Origin: Mya arenaria
Taxonomy: Eukaryota > Mollusca > Bivalvia > Myida > Myidae
Assembly (NCBI RefSeq): GCF_026914265.1
Contig: NC_069124.1
Coordinates: 19,509,648-19,573,647, forward strand
Length of the DNA stretch: 64,000 nt
Direction: 5' to 3'
A model generated the notes under the pieces. The model ran no database searches. It saw only the letters and a list, made by a program, of their open reading frames with translations, and was not told the DNA's origin. The position numbers and the translations under genes are program-made. Positions 47,901-58,929 of this stretch are shown here, piece by piece. How positions within the stretch are numbered: position 1 is the first letter of the stretch; the number at the start of each line of letters is the position of its first letter.

Positions 47901-50367
47901 TTTACCAAATTGCAATGAAACGTTCTGCATTAGTAGTAATACCAACAATCATACCTGGAATTTGAATTCTGGCTCCTCTTTCATTGATAGTTGTTCTATT
48001 TGTTCCAAAGCTCCTGTAACTGCTAGATCGTCTGGAAAAAAGAGGGAAGAGGAGAACATTTAAATAGTCAAACTAGAATTCAACAAATTGGAGTTTTCGC
48101 CTTTCAGGGGCGCAAAGGTCATTAAGCCTTGACATTAGTTCCCCAAATAAATAGCGGTCATATACTGACAATAACAAAGGCGAGTGAGCAGTCCATAATT
48201 TGAAGACTTTGCAACATGTTATTCAAAAATTATCGATCTGAAACGCAACGCGACGACACCGCCGAAAATTGCGCCGCCGGGAAAAATTCTCTTTCTGACA
48301 TAAAAATATACACATCACATCTATCGAGCCTTCCTATGATGGCTATATTCGCCTAATTATCTCATGAATTTAAAATCTAAAGCATGTGTGGTATGTTGAG
48401 AGTTATGAAACTCCTGCTGCTGAGGAAAAGAATATGCTACACACGCATTAATTACAGTTAAAAATAATGGGTCTGATGTTACAAAAATAATTTTGCAATG
48501 GAAAATCATATAACGTGAGAGCAATCCAAGTGCTTTTTCAGAATAATTGATTTGAATAATACCTATATTGCATAAAAGTGCATTAATTTCAACGTAAATT
48601 GAGTTGAGCGAAATGCACCAGGGTGAACCAAACCTGAAAAGGTTCACACTGATTTTATAAATCATATGCTGATAGTTAAAAGAAAAGCTCTTCATGGTAT
48701 GTTGTATGGTGACCGTGGTCAAATTCCTTTTAGCATTGCGATTAAAATGCGCATTAAAGGAGTTTGGTATAAACTGTATCATAACAAATAACATGTAGTT
48801 TGAATTATATTTCGCAAAATCAGAATAACCTCGGTTCTAAACAATCTTTGTTACAGTTGTAGATTTTCTTTTAAAATACCATTACATGCAGAACTGCAAT
48901 AGTGAACAAATCTTCAAAATGTAGCATTTACACAATTTGTAAATCTGAATTCGTGATAATGTTTTAGTGATAATCTTTTCCAAGCTCTATTAACTTTATT
49001 ATTTATAATAATTATCATCGAATTGAAAAAGGGCGATGATGGCTTGGTATGGAAAAATGAAAGGAACTGTAAAGTATTACTTTGAAGGAAATTGATGATG
49101 CTTTGCACAATTATTTACGTTGCTCACATTTTGTTAATGAGAGATACCTATTTTTGTAAATAGTCATAAAACTTATGTTTTATCTTTTAAAACAGTAATG
49201 TGTGATCATGTTGTTTTGAAGCTGAATAGTATATTCAAGTTTGTCAACACAATATCGTTATATGTAAAGCTTTTAAAAACCAACCTGGCAACCCTAAATC
49301 AATCATGTTTTAGAAACCTACTAGGATTTCTTCTTTAATACTTCAAACAAATAGCATTGTCGATTATTTGTAACAGTTACAATCAACCAAAATGCAACCA
49401 TCGATGTACATCGTAACAAGTGTTAACTTGAGTGTAAAATCATCCCCCTCCCCGCTTACGCCAATCATGAATCAGTTTTATCTCTATAATTTACTGCAAT
49501 GGCGCTTTGCGTAATGCAAATAATAGTTTCGAGATTATCTTTCTACATAAAACAGATTTATCACTATTTTTCAAAGTCTTACTCTACAAGTATTCAACAG
49601 AAACCATTCCGAACATTTTTGTAAGTTATCATAGAATAGTGATCTATTCTGTGAACAGGAAAATGCTCAAATTTTAATCAATTTTAAATACCTTAATGAC
49701 GTTGATGAACACACATTGTTCAAACGATATATATAATATAATATTATATTATTCATTGCCCCGTATTCATTAACCTACCTTCAGAAACGATGTCGTTGTA
49801 TTTCACATATTCTTCCAACACGCCATTTGGATACGCATGTGTTAAACTCTCATACTTATCTAATGTTTCGTTCATGTTTTGTGTTAATGTTTGATTGTTC
49901 AAAAAAGCACATATACGGTTGATTGAACCACGAACACGTCCAAGGTAGCAATTATAAATCACTGTCGATAATTTGGGTTGTGGTGTATGGCACAACTTAT
50001 TTCTAAGGCTGGACAAGTTTGTTATATCACGGCGAAGTGTGCCGAATGCTGCTGAGATATCACATGCCGCTAGAAGAACATTGACAAAGAGTGAAACATC
50101 CCATTTTTCTAAGTCCGTGTTTTGTCTGTACAATATGCTCTTCTTGTGACTGTCATTTCCGATAGAACGTACAATTACGTACATTTTTTCAAACAAAAAC
50201 TCATCAACTGTCCAACATCCATTTGGATGGTTTGGAGGTGAGAGATCACGAACTCTCTGCAAGAATAGATCCTTAAGCACAGCAATACCACAGTACGAGA
50301 GCGCTATTTGTATTCATGTGAAGTTTTCTTCTTCTTCTTTTACAGATGGTCCTCCTCCTGACGCCAT
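34367..50367 (-). CDS. Composite immune-type gene: HEPN + TRADD-N-like modules + ETX/MTX2-like exon (exon-chain model)
   Basis: Exons in transcript order: 50344-50367, 49779-50256, 47960-48040 (approx.), 46506-46631, 43879-43974, 43456-43680, 42848-43084, 42531-42600, 42182-42277, then alternative 3' exons 39929-40037, 38742-38831 plus 37275-37521, or 34367-35228. From 46506 down to 42182 every junction fits in phase, and the exon at 42182 leaves in phase 2, which every candidate 3' exon accepts. The one misfit is between 48.0 and 46.6 kb. N-terminal HEPN (DZIP3-like), a middle with duplicated TRADD-N-like folds, and an aerolysin-superfamily C-terminus would make a sensor/adaptor/effector protein of the innate immune or cell-death kind. 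That the pore-forming exon belongs to the same transcript is inference from strand, order and phase. It could instead be a separate neighbouring gene starting at MPEN. Confidence 0.55.
35229..37274. repeat. Duplicated intron segments, no gene
   Basis: Segment 35,345-35,830 (agcaagtggtgaactttaaa... cattgtgtagttgtaacgc... ccaaaatgcattggaca) recurs at 37,755-38,090. Segment about 35,930-36,170 recurs at about 36,540-36,800, and partly near 40,190-40,350. These are diverged tandem duplications of the 3' part of the gene. Confidence 0.65.
37275..37521 (-). pseudogene. Short alternative 3' exon, duplicate (fossil-like)
   Basis: After acceptor ctgtag it reads MIENVETPVNIKQEITE and resembles the 39929 exon closely and, more loosely, the first ~30 residues of the pore-forming exon (EN....VN..Q..I.). 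It appears to be a degenerate duplicate of a 3' exon. Entry phase fits both the 38742 and 42182 exons. Confidence 0.5.
38742..38831 (-). CDS. Possible alternative exon (SECGTDSSPQYSMRSS)
   Basis: A 90-nt exon, acceptor tctctttag and donor acaag|gtatgg, phase-compatible on both sides with the gene's 3' exons. Low-complexity content and no family recognised. Confidence 0.45.
38865..38926. repeat. (ATT)n microsatellite
   Basis: About 20 uninterrupted ATT/TTA units. Confidence 0.95.
39929..40037 (-). CDS. Short alternative terminal exon
   Basis: After acceptor atttgcag it reads SEKITENSKTPVNIKQEIAE, KALKARFVDAVLEFD and ends. Entry phase 1 fits 42182 (AG|G, Arg). It would give the HEPN/TRADD-N-like protein a short C-terminus without the pore-forming part. 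Similar in sequence to the 37275 exon. Confidence 0.5.
40038..42181. other. Intron, nothing recognised beyond duplicated pieces
   Basis: A plus-strand frame at 40,996-41,214 has no splice or family support. Composition is AT-rich. Confidence 0.5.
42182..42277 (-). CDS. Exon WLEWALKGLKALPIWKA
   Basis: A 96-nt exon, acceptor attcatcag-type (gatggc start) and donor ttgag|gtaatg, phase 1 in and 2 out. It encodes WLEWALKGLKALPIWKAIGL and DFTGELDVDSLR. It is the branch point to the alternative 3' exons. Confidence 0.65.
42531..42600 (-). CDS. Exon DTSCPKSVVLSVDKTF
   Basis: A 70-nt exon, acceptor ttacag and donor ttaac|gtaagt, phase 2 in and 2 out. It encodes TSCPKSVVLSVDKTFPVTQS. Joins both neighbours in phase. 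Probably strands continuing the preceding domain. Confidence 0.65.
42848..43084 (-). CDS. TRADD-N-like module, second copy
   Basis: A 237-nt symmetric exon, acceptor tttttcag and donor agag|ggtaac. After a Ser-rich lead (SQITSSRSLSQKMTLSV) it reads AVRCVYHPSSYIERKQVIND, LISKGKSELYQTTVDEIRRV, LEIPKLEMNVFIEG. The order strand, helix with an IS.GK turn, helix, strand with V.IE matches the neighbouring exon at 43456, so the two look like a duplicated pair. The fold order also resembles the TRADD N-terminal domain, but sequence identity is too low to be sure. Confidence 0.6.
43456..43680 (-). CDS. TRADD-N-like module, first copy
   Basis: A 225-nt symmetric exon, acceptor cattttag and donor gattg|gtaaga. 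It encodes RRVTYVNQSCVILGIQVPDI, GSAITLIEEVISGKMYSLFA, PLEEMMRTQKGHELFDIYVT and MERKTTYTFLNEIG. The pattern (strand, helix ending in ISGK, helix, strand IYVTME) resembles TRADD-N-like adaptor domains of animal conflict and cell-death proteins, which mediate protein contacts. The assignment is tentative. Aligned by eye with 42848: I..VIS.GK, L......E..R, l.I.V.iE. Confidence 0.6.
43879..43974 (-). CDS. Charged linker exon
   Basis: A 96-nt symmetric exon. It encodes ADPDREERGEQGDRDRDVAD and IVNHLVQELFR. A charged disordered run precedes a short amphipathic helix. In phase with both neighbours. Confidence 0.65.
43985..46505. other. Intron with a dispersed repeat trace
   Basis: 44,740-44,810 contains an inverted pair (gataaagaatgactcg / gccattctttatc) and matches the repeat family at 1125 and 2105. 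Near 45,180-45,260 tgactgtccattatt and tgaccgtccattattt recur. No gene seen. Confidence 0.5.
46506..46631 (-). CDS. Helical exon IEVVLLLRHYNREDEERV
   Basis: A 126-nt symmetric exon, acceptor gctttatcag and donor gcaag|gtaact. It encodes IEVVLLLRHYNREDEERVSN, FLRDLFANAIQQSTLQEEAS. Predominantly helical. Joins 43879 in phase (G|CT, Ala). The longer plus-strand frame across this exon is its shadow. Confidence 0.65.
46632..47955. other. Intron, nothing recognised
   Basis: No exon-like frame with matching splice sites was found, although the phase mismatch between 48.0 and 46.6 kb suggests that a small exon may be hidden here. Confidence 0.4.
47956..48031 (-). CDS. Linker exon DLAVTGALEQIEQLSMKEE
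   Basis: Acceptor ttttttccag and donor ttccag|gtatga; boundaries are good to within a base or two. In the frame that fits the HEPN exon (G|AC, Asp) it reads DLAVTGALEQIEQLSMKEEP then EFKFQ. It leaves in phase 0, which does not fit the 46506 exon. Confidence 0.5.
48041..49778. other. Intron, nothing recognised
   Basis: A 145-codon minus-strand frame at 48,357-48,794 has no family resemblance, poor amino-acid make-up and no supporting splice phase. Confidence 0.5.
49779..50256 (-). CDS. HEPN domain exon (DZIP3-like)
   Basis: A 478-nt exon, acceptor gatctattcttgcag and donor ctgaag|gtaggt, phase 0 in and 1 out. It encodes about 159 residues. WTVDEFLFEKMYVIVRSIG and WDVSLFVNVLLAAC are followed by DITNLSSLRNKLCHTPQPKL, where RNKLCH is the HEPN Rx4H-type motif preceded by the usual Asp/Ile-rich helix. 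This order (W....L..K, WD.sLl..LL, D...L..lRN...H) is that of the DZIP3-like HEPN domains expanded in bivalve proteins. HEPN domains act as RNases or as dimerising scaffolds; here the R, N and H are present. A final helix (MNETLDKYESLTHAYPNGVL) leads into the linker. Confidence 0.75.
50344..50367 (-). CDS. First coding exon (MASGGGPS)
   Basis: ATG at 50367-50365 in the context caaaatggcg, eight codons, then a donor tct|gtaaaa. The intron to 50256 would be only 87 bases. Read without splicing, the frame meets a stop before the HEPN part, so splicing or a downstream Met (50280) is needed. The spliced model keeps the frame. Confidence 0.5.
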
Positions 50368-50493
50368 TTTGAGTTTCACTTAATCGTCTGAAATGAGTAC
50401 GTAGGCTATAATTAAACTAGGCATGTTTATTGAACGGCAATGGATGTTTGCTCACCTTTATTGAGCTTCAAAAAGTGAACTACGATTGCATAA

Positions 50494-50503
50494 CGTCACG
50501 TCA
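50494..50503 (-). promoter_or_regulatory. Overlapping CRE-like half sites (TGACGTGACG)
   Basis: On the minus strand, about 130 bases upstream of the MASGGGPS start. Next to it is ttatgcaat, a C/EBP-like sequence. Placement suits a promoter element of the HEPN gene; function is inferred from motif alone. Confidence 0.3.
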
Positions 50504-52440
50504 CACATTCTGCCAAAAATTCGTTATTAGAGGAATGACAATTTGCATAAATTCACATACTTTATTTTAGTCTGGTATCAGTCACCACCAGGCTTGACTC
50601 AATTTATACCTGAGCATTTAAATCATATTTTAATAATTTCTATATTAGTTAGAGTGCTGAAATGGAACGTCTCATATTAGATCATTTTATCAGTTTTAAC
50701 ATGGGTTGCAGATTGTATTACATGGGTTTCAGATTTTAATACTCATATTAGATCCTTTTATCAGTTTTAACATGGGTTGCAGATTATATTACATGGGTTG
50801 CAGATTTTAATACTTCTACTAATAATACATTCGACCTTAATCCTGAAATGCTAAAAACAGTTCTTGAAGGTTTAAGACTCTTACTCAACATTTTAGATCA
50901 GTACTTAACTAAGTTTCATACTCAATATACAAAAGTCTTAATTCCACGCCGCACAATCACAGACAAACAGTATCATCAATCAAATTTCTAACCTACGAGC
51001 GACAGAAGAAAAATTTGCGTGAATATTGTATGTGCTTACCAAATGAACTATCCAGCACATATGTCTTCAGGTAGCAAAAGCTGAACTATCCAGCACATAT
51101 GTCTTCTGGTCGTTTAAGATCAAACAGCGCATGTCGGACATCTGCAATATGAGCATAGCTAACAATGAGTAGAAGGCAACATGACTTTGACTTTCAGACA
51201 CTTCAAGGTAATTTGTATTGTAAGCGCGTTGATATATTGTACCATTCACTTCAAACAGCCTGTTCATATTTGTAAATTATTAATTGTATCTAAACTTATT
51301 GACATCAGTTTGAATGTCAGAAACAAAAATGTGGGTCAAAATGTGTAAATATATGGTTTACACTCATGTTTAGAATATATTCTAAACATGACCAATTTGA
51401 AAATTTAGATATCAAGGAATACTACAAGGTTGGCTACCTTAGCATGGACATTGCAAGGTTCGAGAAAGCGGTGAGTCAACTATTTCAATATTTGACGCAA
51501 ACGGATGCTGTCGTAATTTGAAAGACGTTTCCAAATAGTTTTATCTATTTTTTGCATGGTGGTATACTACAAATTGTATTTTTTTATAAATATATATGGC
51601 TTGAAGACAAGGAGAACTGTCGCGTCGAAGTAAGTAGTTAAAAAGCACGTCGAATTTCGTATAGATGTGGAGAGACGGGACGGAATATTCCGAACAAACT
51701 AAGACAAATCACACATAGAAACCGTTATGACAGCTTTCATGATTTAATTTTATTTTGTGTGAATTCACTCAATGTTGTCTACCAGGTTTTCCTAAAAGAT
51801 TTCAGAAACCGGAAAAAGTCGTCAGTAAAGAATAGGTTAACTTTCGGTTATGCTGCTGGACATCAGACATAATCAATCATTTCTGTATATTCAAACACCT
51901 GGGTATCTATAGTGTTGGTGACATTGTCTTCGAGTAAAGAAACCACTATTCTCTTTAACAAGCTTCACTCTGTCCACCTGAACCAGCTCTCCTGGATTCC
52001 TCTCCTCTCTTGCCCATTCGCAGAGAACCGAGATTAAGCACCATCACCAAACCGCAGCCAAGAAATGCTTAACTGCCCGCTGCGTTTGTTAGTTTTACAT
52101 GTAGTAACGCTAGCCGGTGCAGTCGATTAATGGTAGTATGCTTAAAAAAATCAACAATGAAAATGCTGAAGATCTTAACAAATCTTTGAATACAATACAT
52201 ATCCTGACTAGAGTGTGGTAAAATTAAAGATAATCTGATAAACATTATTGCAAGTATATTATCAGTGTTCATAAAAATAACTCAGGACATATTGATGGTA
52301 ATAGTGTCATCATTTACAAAATAACGACACATAATTACTGTTTAATTATATTAACAAATCAGTCATCCATACTGACTGGATTAGCATATCTGAGAATGTT
52401 TTCCTGGATATCGATACATCTTTAGATAATAAACATGGGA
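50504..52440. other. Intergenic, short local duplication only
   Basis: catgggttgcagattgtatt and catgggttgcagattatatt near 50,700-50,800 with ttagatc.ttttatcagtttta form a ~65-bp tandem duplication. ccagcacatatgtcttc occurs twice near 51,053 and 51,093. No gene seen. Confidence 0.5.
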
Positions 52441-52457
52441 AATACTTTCATGACACA

Positions 52458-52740
52458 CATATATATATATATACGCATGCACGCCTACACGCACGCACGC
52501 ACACATGCACGCACACACACACAAAAATACTACTCACGCGCACACGGTCGCACGCTCGCACGCACAGATGCACACCCACTGACTTGCACGCACGCACGCA
52601 CGCCTGCACGCATGTTCGCACGCACGAAGGCAAGTATGCACGTACGCACGCACGCACTCCCGCATCATCGCACGCACTCCCGCAAGCAAAAACACACACA
52701 CGGACACAAGTGCGCGCACACACAAAAACACAAGCGCGCG
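52458..52740. repeat. CACG/CACGCA microsatellite
   Basis: About 280 bases of CACGCA, CACACA and related units. Long frames on both strands are artefacts. Confidence 0.9.
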
Positions 52741-53235
52741 GGCTATTTCCAACGACGACAATATAGCAAGGGTCGTAAAACACGACGTGTAATCGAAGTT
52801 TTACATGTAGCTTTACGTGTATGCAAGAAAGCTGTTTAAAGGTTGATTGCGAATTTCACTATAAACTTGTTTTTGTTTTCTTCTATATGTCACTTGCTAT
52901 CGTACTTGTCGTTCTAAACATGTTTAATGCTTTACGTTCATAAATATTTGACCGTTGCAAACAAACAAAGTTGTAGCAGACGTATAAAACATTGACTCAA
53001 ATAATTGGTCAATTTTCAATCTCTCAAAATGCATGTTACATATGGATATAAAAGACAATTTTCGTAGTATTTGCGTATACCGTTGTTGTCATTTGTTGTC
53101 GTTATTTACAATAAAACTATAGTTTATCAATATGAAGACAACAACTGTTCAACCACAGAAGGCATAATGACCATTATCTATAGTGTTTTATCTGCAAACG
53201 TTCAAAGGCAATACAGATAATTTTAAAAAGAAAGT

Positions 53236-53418
53236 ATGAAGCTCGAAAAATTGTTTCATTTGCTTTGCTTTATTGCAAATTTCTTTCCAAAAACTGTCAA
53301 AACTACATTAGACGCAGTAACTTGCGTCTATAGTTTTGTAGAAAAAGTTGCGCTTGAGTGCCTAGATAAGCAAGAAAATAATGAACCACTAACGTCATTA
53401 GTGCTCATTAATGTAGGG
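53236..53418 (+). CDS. Possible first coding exon, unrecognised
   Basis: ATG in the context aaagtatgaag opens MKLEKLFHLLCFIANFFPKT and a helical stretch ending LTSLVLINVG, directly followed by a consensus donor g|gtaagt. Not a clean signal peptide. No downstream partner exon was found within the window, so this is weak. Confidence 0.25.
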
Positions 53419-53421
53419 TAA

Positions 53422-55140
53422 GTAATGAATAATATGTAATGCTATTATGATATATGGAGGATATTTATTTGTTTTTAGAACATCGCAATATGTTTCACCG
53501 AATGGGCGACAAAAACTATATTATTGTAACAAGTGAACAATTTGATGTTTTCTCGTGAAATATATTAAAACGTTTAAAGTTATTGAATGCTTTCAAAAGA
53601 TACAAACTGACAGATAACTAAGGGTTCAGAAAAGCGCATCAAATAGTATGCGAATACAATGTCATTAACGAAAGTTTGTCTCTCCCAGTTACGAGCTGAC
53701 GTTTGGTGTAAAAGTGAGACGGAGCTAAACTTTCAAAACAGTGTAAATTTTCAACTTAATTTCACTGGTAAACCTTTATGATTGACAGAAAAGCATATAA
53801 TACACATAAAACTTAATAAAAAATAATGTGAAAAAAAGATTTTAAAAAAGCGTAATTTGCATACAAATAGACAAATAACTACTAGCAGGTGGCCATCGTA
53901 TATACATGTATCGATACATAATCATTAAGCGCAATGATCGTTGATTAAATGAATTAAATTAACGATTTCCTAATGGCATACTCTAATCCAATTTAGTCAA
54001 ACTAACAGTAGAAAAAACACTTTTATTCAGTTTCTATCCATACAAGATTGAACTAGGTCAATATGACCAAGGATTCAAATATTTCAAGCCACGAATGCAA
54101 ATTTAGAAGCACGTGAATAAAAACAAATACTTTGATAAAACTTATAGATATGAATCAATATAAAACGTTCAAATCAAGTTTAATCATTATTTATTATAGG
54201 ATATTACCATAAACTAAAATATACTTACAATTTATTCCTCCGAATTGTTGCATGTATAAATACTGTACTGTATATCCTGTCCAGTAGCCTTATTACAAAA
54301 GCAAAACACTTTTATAGGCCAGCATAAAGACTTGTCAAACATTAGTTATCTAAACAAATAAATGATTTTAATTAACAATGAAGCTCATATCATCCTCCAC
54401 TACATCAGATTCGCTCGTATCTGTAATAATATATATATACCCGAGTCGCCCACATGAGATATGTGAGAAAAAACATGTGATCTAAAATGTATAATTTATT
54501 TGATAACGCAGTCTAAACTTATTACGGCCCTGAAAAGTGATTGTTATGAAACATTTGATTTCAAATATCATCTTTCTCCCAAATAGCTGAAGGTTACACG
54601 GTACCATTACTATTACCTATATGTTTCACAATCTCCTACGCAGTTATCACCCAAACAAAGCAGCTGCAAAGGAAGTTATGAATATCGAACATTATGCTTG
54701 AGTGTTTGTTTTACAATGTCATTCAAAGTATAAAATCCAGTTTGTTTTCTCGTAGTCATTTACCAATTCGATAACTCATTACAGTAGAGGTTTTTAACAA
54801 TAAATAAATACTATGTTTTATGAATTATAAACAATTATGTATTCCGAATACATTTATACTTAATATCAATCACTTCATTGATGATCTTGAAGCATGTCTA
54901 TTTCTTTGCAACCATTACAATCATAGCAAGGGATAGATCACGGTACAATGGTCTAGTTCAATGGAAAGAGACATAACAAGATGAAAGATTCATTCCACAT
55001 AACACTTTCTTTTACAATTAAACAATAAACATCCAAAAATTTAAAATTGCTCAGATTAATTAAAGTTTGAAGTTTAAACTCTAAAGGTTTGATAGAAAAA
55101 AAGAATATTTAAGATTTTAAATGTGAAACAGAAAGTTGGC
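53422..55140. other. Intergenic, nothing recognised
   Basis: AT-rich, no frames with splice support, no repeat ends noticed. Confidence 0.5.
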
Positions 55141-55144
55141 CATT

Positions 55145-55440
55145 TTTGTTGTTGTTGTAGGTCGATCGAAACTGCTTGTTTTATTTCTATAGATGGCCCC
55201 TTGAGAGAGCTACTTGTGAAGTTTCAATTAATTAGACTCAGTAGTTTCAGATGAGATGTATTTAAACAAAAAAAAAGAAGTCGGCGATTTTAATGTGAAA
55301 AGTTTCATTGAATTTGGCCTGATAGTTTCATTAAAACTACTATTAAATAGGCCGGACAGATGGACGGACGAACGCCGTTCGGAGACAGATCCTGATTGCC
55401 CACCTTGAGCACTTCGTGCCTAAATGAACCAGACTGCATG
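55145..55440. mobile_element. 3' part of a molluscan repeat
   Basis: Contains ttgaatttggcctgatagtt and cggacagatggacggacgaac, and ends gcccaccttgagcacttcgtgc. This is the same terminal style as the element ending at 17,603. 5'-truncated. Confidence 0.6.
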
Positions 55441-58430
55441 GTTAGCAATGTCGAGTATACAGCAAGCCTTGTATCGATGGGATAATTACACATTTATAAA
55501 AAAATAGGTTACAAATACAGTGGGGTAATAGTATTGATAAATTGTATCAAATAAGAACAAATAGTAAGTTTCTTAAACATGGTTTATCTTGGGTTGCCAT
55601 GTGAGGTATTTACGTATTATGGTGACAATCTTGCTTATATTATTCAACTTCAACGCACTTTACTCATACTGTTTGAAAGATAAAACATTAACATTATCAC
55701 TAGTTTGCAAAATGTAGGTTTATTATCCTATCATTAACTAGAAGCGGACAATGTAAATGATAGTGAAATCTATTGCAAACGTCATTTAAAGTACATAATT
55801 GTCATTTTTATCATTTTTATACCAATCCACCTCCCTTTTGCAACTGTTTAATAATTATTACAAAGTAGAAGGTTTACTTAACGTTGGACGAGTTTTTCAT
55901 TAACATTGACATAAAAGTCTTGAATTCAGTTTTATAAGGTTTGTAATTGTTACATTTTGAGGAGTTGTATACTTACTTTTCCAGCTCTGCATGTATTGGT
56001 GTTTTAAAAAAAATCACCAAATTCAACAAAACATATTAGACCATGGGTAATACTGGGTCTGCGAAATATGATTTAAACCACAGAATCATAATAATTTGCA
56101 TGTACAGTACAATCCCCATATAGAAACGTAAACACATTAATTGAAATATTTTATTTGTTTTTAATTTGTTCATACTAAATTTTTATTATGTTTTATTAAA
56201 TCGACCTGGATAAAATATATATAACATGAGGAGTATTTCTCTTTACATTCAGAATATGCTGCATCAAATCAGTATGCACTTTTTCTATCAGCTTCAGATC
56301 ACCGTATCCCATTTTTTACAGGAACAATGTAGATTAGGTAAGACTGTTATGTCAAATAGTTTCATTATTCATTTGGCTGTCTTAAGGTAGACACACAATT
56401 ATTATCTTATCATAAAGGCAAAATGATGATTATCTGGCCGTCTCTATCACATGAGTTTTTCTCAATTTATCAAGCGCCTATATTTGATAAAAGCAAATCC
56501 AAGTTAATTGAAAGTGTCTATAACTGTTTAGTCTACCACCAAATACTAGAACTTTCAACTTATCAAAGTTAATATCCAATTTTCATTTATAACAATAGCC
56601 AACAAAAGTGTTCAATAAAATATACAAGGTCATGTTCAGTTTTAGTAAATGGTACTGTAACAAAAACTTAACACATGTATTTAAATTACTTAGTTATAGG
56701 CAATAGATAAATAAAAAGATGAACAAAACAGAACAAAAGTTTATTTCAACTAATGCAATAAGGCATTTCGTCAAACAAATATATACAATCAAACAATCCA
56801 TTTATGCATGTGATCATCGTGACAGGTTAGTGTTTTTAAAAACAATTCAAGTTTAAAAAACAAAGAAAATGTTAAGGTATAGTAATATTGTGAACAATAA
56901 TGAATTCAAGACGGCTGTATAGCTAGTGTATGAGATACATTATGGGAATGCGTGTGGTCAATGGTTACAAGAATGAGTATACAATCAAAGTTTAAACAAT
57001 ATAACTGATGGACAAATTTCTTCTATTATCCGCTGTAACAAGAATTTTCATTAAATTACAATAGTTGATTTTGTTTTACTTCTAACAAGTTGAATACATT
57101 TAAACATGCTGGTTTTTACATAAAAACAAAATAAAATTTGACCGGAGATTATCGAAACAATAGCATCTTAGAACAAAATAAAATTTATACTCAATTTATT
57201 GTGCATTGCATTATATACATTATCCTACATTTTATTTCATGAAAGTCTATTTTGTCCGTACCTACCCTTTTCAATACGTGCCCTTATTGGACCCACAATG
57301 GAGCAATGAAAAGTATAACCTTTCAGAAATATTGTATTTAAGTTGAACAAATGAAGCTGAGTCCTGCAAGTTCTGTAATTTTATGAATATTTTTTCAATT
57401 GTGACTTTGTCCGGTTGCATAATTAATCAGTTTTGAAAAAAATAAGTAGTTTGTCAAAACAAAATTTAATAACGACAACCATTTTTTATGCTTAGGCGTT
57501 GCGTTCCTATGAACAGCTAATAACTTGAACTGTGTGGTCCTCAAACTTGAAGATCGAAGATGCAGAGGACATGAACCAATGTGCTAACAATATGCTCCTA
57601 TTGGTCCCGTCGTTGATTGCCCATCATGGTCCCAAAATGCTTGGTCAGAGTGGTCCGATGTGTTTTTCAACAAAGGTCCAAGGTTCAACCCACATAGTTC
57701 CCATGTTGTGTCATCATCTTAACGCATATAGAACGCATGCAAACTATTTGCACTTTTTCCGTGGGCCCAACATGATTTATCCACGTGGGGCACGTATAGA
57801 AATTTACATGTACCCTTAAGGGCCCATACTTTTTGCAAGCTCGGAACCAGCCTCTATGGTTATGAATATTAGGTTTACAGGAAGCTTTGCATGCCTTCGT
57901 TTTTGCATGCGTGAATGTAAGTTTATGAATAAACACGAATAATGATTGTAAACACAATTTTGTGCACCAGGAAGAACCAACCGAGAAGTTCATACAAGTC
58001 TTTGCGAATAAAATCACCTAATTCAAAAATACCTTAAACCTTCGTTATTTAAACTTCCGTTTAATTCAATCGCTGTCTTTCTTAAGTGGTTAAACAAATT
58101 GTAGAAAGTGTTGCAGCATCGTCGGCAACCACGGTTCTTTCTTCCGTTACACGTCATACATACCGTGTTATTGTAGATAGAGTTGCAGCGCCTGTTTATC
58201 TGTATACAAGACAAATAAATCAACACAGCTTACATCAGGGCTTAGTAAAATACTCACTTTGTGTTTCTGTTAGTATATAACACAAATGTATGTGCAAATG
58301 TCTGTCTGTACATATTCCATGATATCAGATCGTTAACTAGCAATCAATCCGCAAATATATCTTTGTATTACACAAAGTTATGGTAACGAAGGTTTGTGTG
58401 AGGTAACGAAGGTTTCGTTTCATTTCAGGT
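55441..58430. other. Intergenic, nothing firmly recognised
   Basis: A plus-strand frame at 57,532-57,819 lacks family resemblance and splice support. ggtttgtgtgaggtaacgaa and aggtaacgaaggtttcg near 58,390 are a short duplication. Confidence 0.4.
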
Positions 58431-58929
58431 TATATGGGTTAAAGCAGAGCTTAAGTACGAAAATGGAAAAGCAGGATGCGAATGAGGGTACGCGTGTGCT
58501 TTTCTTTTAATTCGATGGAAATAGCACAAGCAAGTACTCGAATTTAGCACCTTAAAGTGGAAAAGACAGTTACTCAATAAAGTTAAAAACAGCCCAAAGA
58601 ATAATAAAAAGAAAGGTTAATAAAAGCATAATTACATCAGTAACTACCCCATGTTAGCAAACAGAAGACCTAATGTATGAAGCAAGCCCGTTGTCAGATG
58701 AGAAGAAAACATTTAAGAAACAAATGTTGCCGGGGAATTAACTACTGAACGAGCTAAGAAGGACACAAGAGAAAAGAATGAAAAGCTGTATCAAAGCCCT
58801 GTGTAGACTAGTATTTGGGAAAAGTATGAAGAAGTATATGACTTAAGTTCTTCTTAGGCAGAACACGGGGCTTTGGGGACACATGTATGGAAAAGTGAAA
58901 GCAAAATATACCAGTTGTTTTAGCAACTA

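Noticed and set aside
48357-48794. 145-codon minus-strand frame within the HEPN gene
   Set aside because: No motif, no matching splice sites and poor composition; treated as intron.
57532-57819. 95-codon plus-strand frame
   Set aside because: No recognisable family, starts and ends without supporting signals.
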